A stretch of DNA of 6,708 nucleotides from Chloroflexota bacterium (GTDB taxonomy: Bacteria; Chloroflexota; Dehalococcoidia; Dehalococcoidales; WRFJ01), in contig WRFJ01000049.1 of the NCBI GenBank assembly GCA_009778865.1, forward strand, positions 1 to 6,708, read 5' to 3'. Made by a program: the position numbers and the translations under genes. Under the pieces are notes generated by a model. It ran no database searches. It worked only from the letters and a program-made list of their open reading frames with translations, and had not been told where the DNA came from. Shown here one piece after another: positions 5,559-6,708 of the stretch (positions are counted from its first letter, which is position 1; each line of letters opens with the position of its first letter).

Positions 5559-6708
5559 TTGTTAAAGATACTTAGACATCTGCCAAGAAATCTTTGGTGG
5601 GCTGTTGTTTTATGTTTGGTGCTTGTCGTAGCCCAAGTATGGTTGGACTTAAAGATACCCGGCTACATGTCAGAAATTACAACCATCGTCATGACTGCCG
5701 GCTCTACTACAAGCCAAGTGCTAGCCATAGGCGGCCAAATGCTTTTGTGCGCTTTAGGCAGCCTTGCCTCTTCAATTACCGTAGGTTATTTTGCCGCTAG
5801 AATAGCTGCTTCTTTTGCTCATCGTTTACGTGAGTTACAATTTAAACAGGTGATGTCTTTTTCCTCAGAACAACTGGGTAAATTTTCCACTGCTTCACTT
5901 ATCACCCGCTCTACCAACGACGTAACTCATGTGCAAATGGTAATTTCTATGGGTCTGCAGATAATTATTAAAGCACCCATTATGGCAGTATGGGCTATTT
6001 TAAAAATTGCCAGCAAAAGCTGGGAATGGACCGGGATTACTGCTTTAGCGGTATTGGTTTTAATAGCCATCATCACTGTAATTATCATCTTTGTAGTACC
6101 TAAATTTAAGCAGATTCAGCTTTTGACCGATAAATTAAACAGTGTTGCCCGTGAAAACTTGACCGGCCTGCGGGTAGTGCACGCTTATAACGCTGAAGAA
6201 TATCAGCAGCAAAAATTTGCCAAAGTCAATGAAGAATTAACCTCTACCAACCTTTTTGTTAATCGCATGAGCGCTATATTACAACCAGGTATGAGTTTGA
6301 TAAGCAACGGCTTGGTGTTGGCAGTATACTGGGTGGGTGCTGTGTTAATAGCCAACACCGTAGCCACAGGTCGTTTAGAACTCTTCAGCGATATGGTAGT
6401 TTTTTCTTCCTATGCCATGCAGGTGGTAATGAGCTTTATGATGATGACTATGATTTTCATAATGGTTCCGCGTGCCCAAGTATCGGCTAACCGTATTAAT
6501 GAAGTATTAGATACCCAACCTAACATTTTCGACGGACCGGCCGAAGAGGGCTTGCCCGGACTTAAAGGCTTAGTAGAGTTTAAAAACGTAAGCTTTAAAT
6601 ATCCCGAAGCAGCAGAATACGTTATCCAAGATATTAGCTTTACCGTTAATTCCGGCGAAACAGTAGCTTTCATAGGTTCCACCGGCAGCGGTAAATCCAC
6701 TCTAATTA
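5559..6708 (+). CDS. ABC exporter, fused membrane and ATPase domains, 3'-truncated
   Basis: The first 383 residues of an ABC-type exporter half-transporter in the inner membrane; the family includes multidrug and lipid exporters, and the substrate is unknown. The frame is open from TTG 5559 to the window end. The type-1 membrane domain fills about 10-305, with hydrophobic segments near 13-29, 53-76, 130-149, 157-180, 246-267 and 278-303. FSTASLITRSTND (109-121) and ENLTGLRVVHAY (199-210) are coupling-region hallmarks of this exporter class. The ATPase domain begins near 338 (VEFKNVSFKYPE) with A-loop Tyr 348 and reaches Walker A GSTGSGKST (373-381); signature and Walker B lie beyond the window. 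An N-terminus beginning directly before TM1, with no peptidase domain, resembles one half of heterodimeric exporters such as BmrCD or LmrCD, so a second half-transporter gene may follow. The start has AAGGGG 9 nt upstream. Likely co-transcribed with the HAD gene. Confidence 0.9.
   Translation, partial: MLKILRHLPRNLWWAVVLCLVLVVAQVWLDLKIPGYMSEITTIVMTAGSTTSQVLAIGGQMLLCALGSLASSITVGYFAARIAASFAHRLRELQFKQVMSFSSEQLGKFSTASLITRSTNDVTHVQMVISMGLQIIIKAPIMAVWAILKIASKSWEWTGITALAVLVLIAIITVIIIFVVPKFKQIQLLTDKLNSVARENLTGLRVVHAYNAEEYQQQKFAKVNEELTSTNLFVNRMSAILQPGMSLISNGLVLAVYWVGAVLIANTVATGRLELFSDMVVFSSYAMQVVMSFMMMTMIFIMVPRAQVSANRINEVLDTQPNIFDGPAEEGLPGLKGLVEFKNVSFKYPEAAEYVIQDISFTVNSGETVAFIGSTGSGKSTLI

Noticed and set aside
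5594..5800. Plus-strand 68-codon open frame after the HAD gene
   Set aside because: Out of frame with the ABC exporter coding sequence covering the same bases; no recognisable protein.
6410..6700. Minus-strand open frame of 96 codons at the right end
   Set aside because: Antisense to the exporter's last membrane segments and Walker A; the plus-strand frame is uninterrupted and has clear family motifs.

Overview
This is mostly a housekeeping region of a moderately AT-rich bacterial chromosome. It holds six protein-coding genes, two of them cut by the window edges, and no RNA gene, CRISPR array, insertion sequence or prophage gene that I can see. A PSP1/RicT protein next to the DNA polymerase III delta-prime gene, a DnaC/DnaI-like loader ATPase and the style of LysA together suggest an anaerobic-type Chloroflexota (Dehalococcoidia or Anaerolineae-like) or a Firmicutes lineage. 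I favour Chloroflexota from family resemblance recalled by eye. No search was run, so this placement is tentative.

Layout. Positions 1-941 (+) carry the 3' part of a DnaC/DnaI-like ATPase gene. Its last ~180 codons are an intact AAA+ module, and the part before that looks like the back half of a second, degenerate AAA+ module. Positions 942-1023 are a short convergent spacer with a 7-bp inverted repeat. Positions 1024-4601 (-) form one tight unit transcribed lysA -> holB -> ricT: meso-diaminopimelate decarboxylase, clamp-loader delta-prime subunit, and PSP1/RicT protein. lysA and holB overlap by 13 nt, and holB and ricT are 24 nt apart. A well-formed promoter (TTGAAG, 17 nt, TATAAT) ends only 9 nt before the lysA ATG, so the transcript is probably leaderless. 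Positions 4602-4825 are a divergent intergenic region holding that promoter and a candidate promoter for the rightward genes. Positions 4826-5521 (+) encode a HAD hydrolase whose catalytic motif reads DLNKT instead of DxDxT. Positions 5559-6708 (+) encode the start of an ABC exporter (membrane domain plus the beginning of the ATPase domain, through Walker A), probably starting at TTG and cut by the window end.

How the genes fit together. The leftward unit joins lysine/peptidoglycan precursor synthesis (LysA) to replication (delta-prime) and to an Fe-S-type RNA-processing or regulatory factor (RicT). holB-ricT adjacency is a known conserved arrangement; lysA at the head of it is less expected. 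The rightward HAD and ABC exporter genes are 37 nt apart and are probably co-transcribed, but no shared substrate can be read from the sequence. I do not see a clear new multi-gene system. The points most worth checking are the tandem AAA+ architecture of the loader ATPase, the leaderless lysA promoter, the Asp-to-Asn change in the HAD motif and the long charged tail on RicT.
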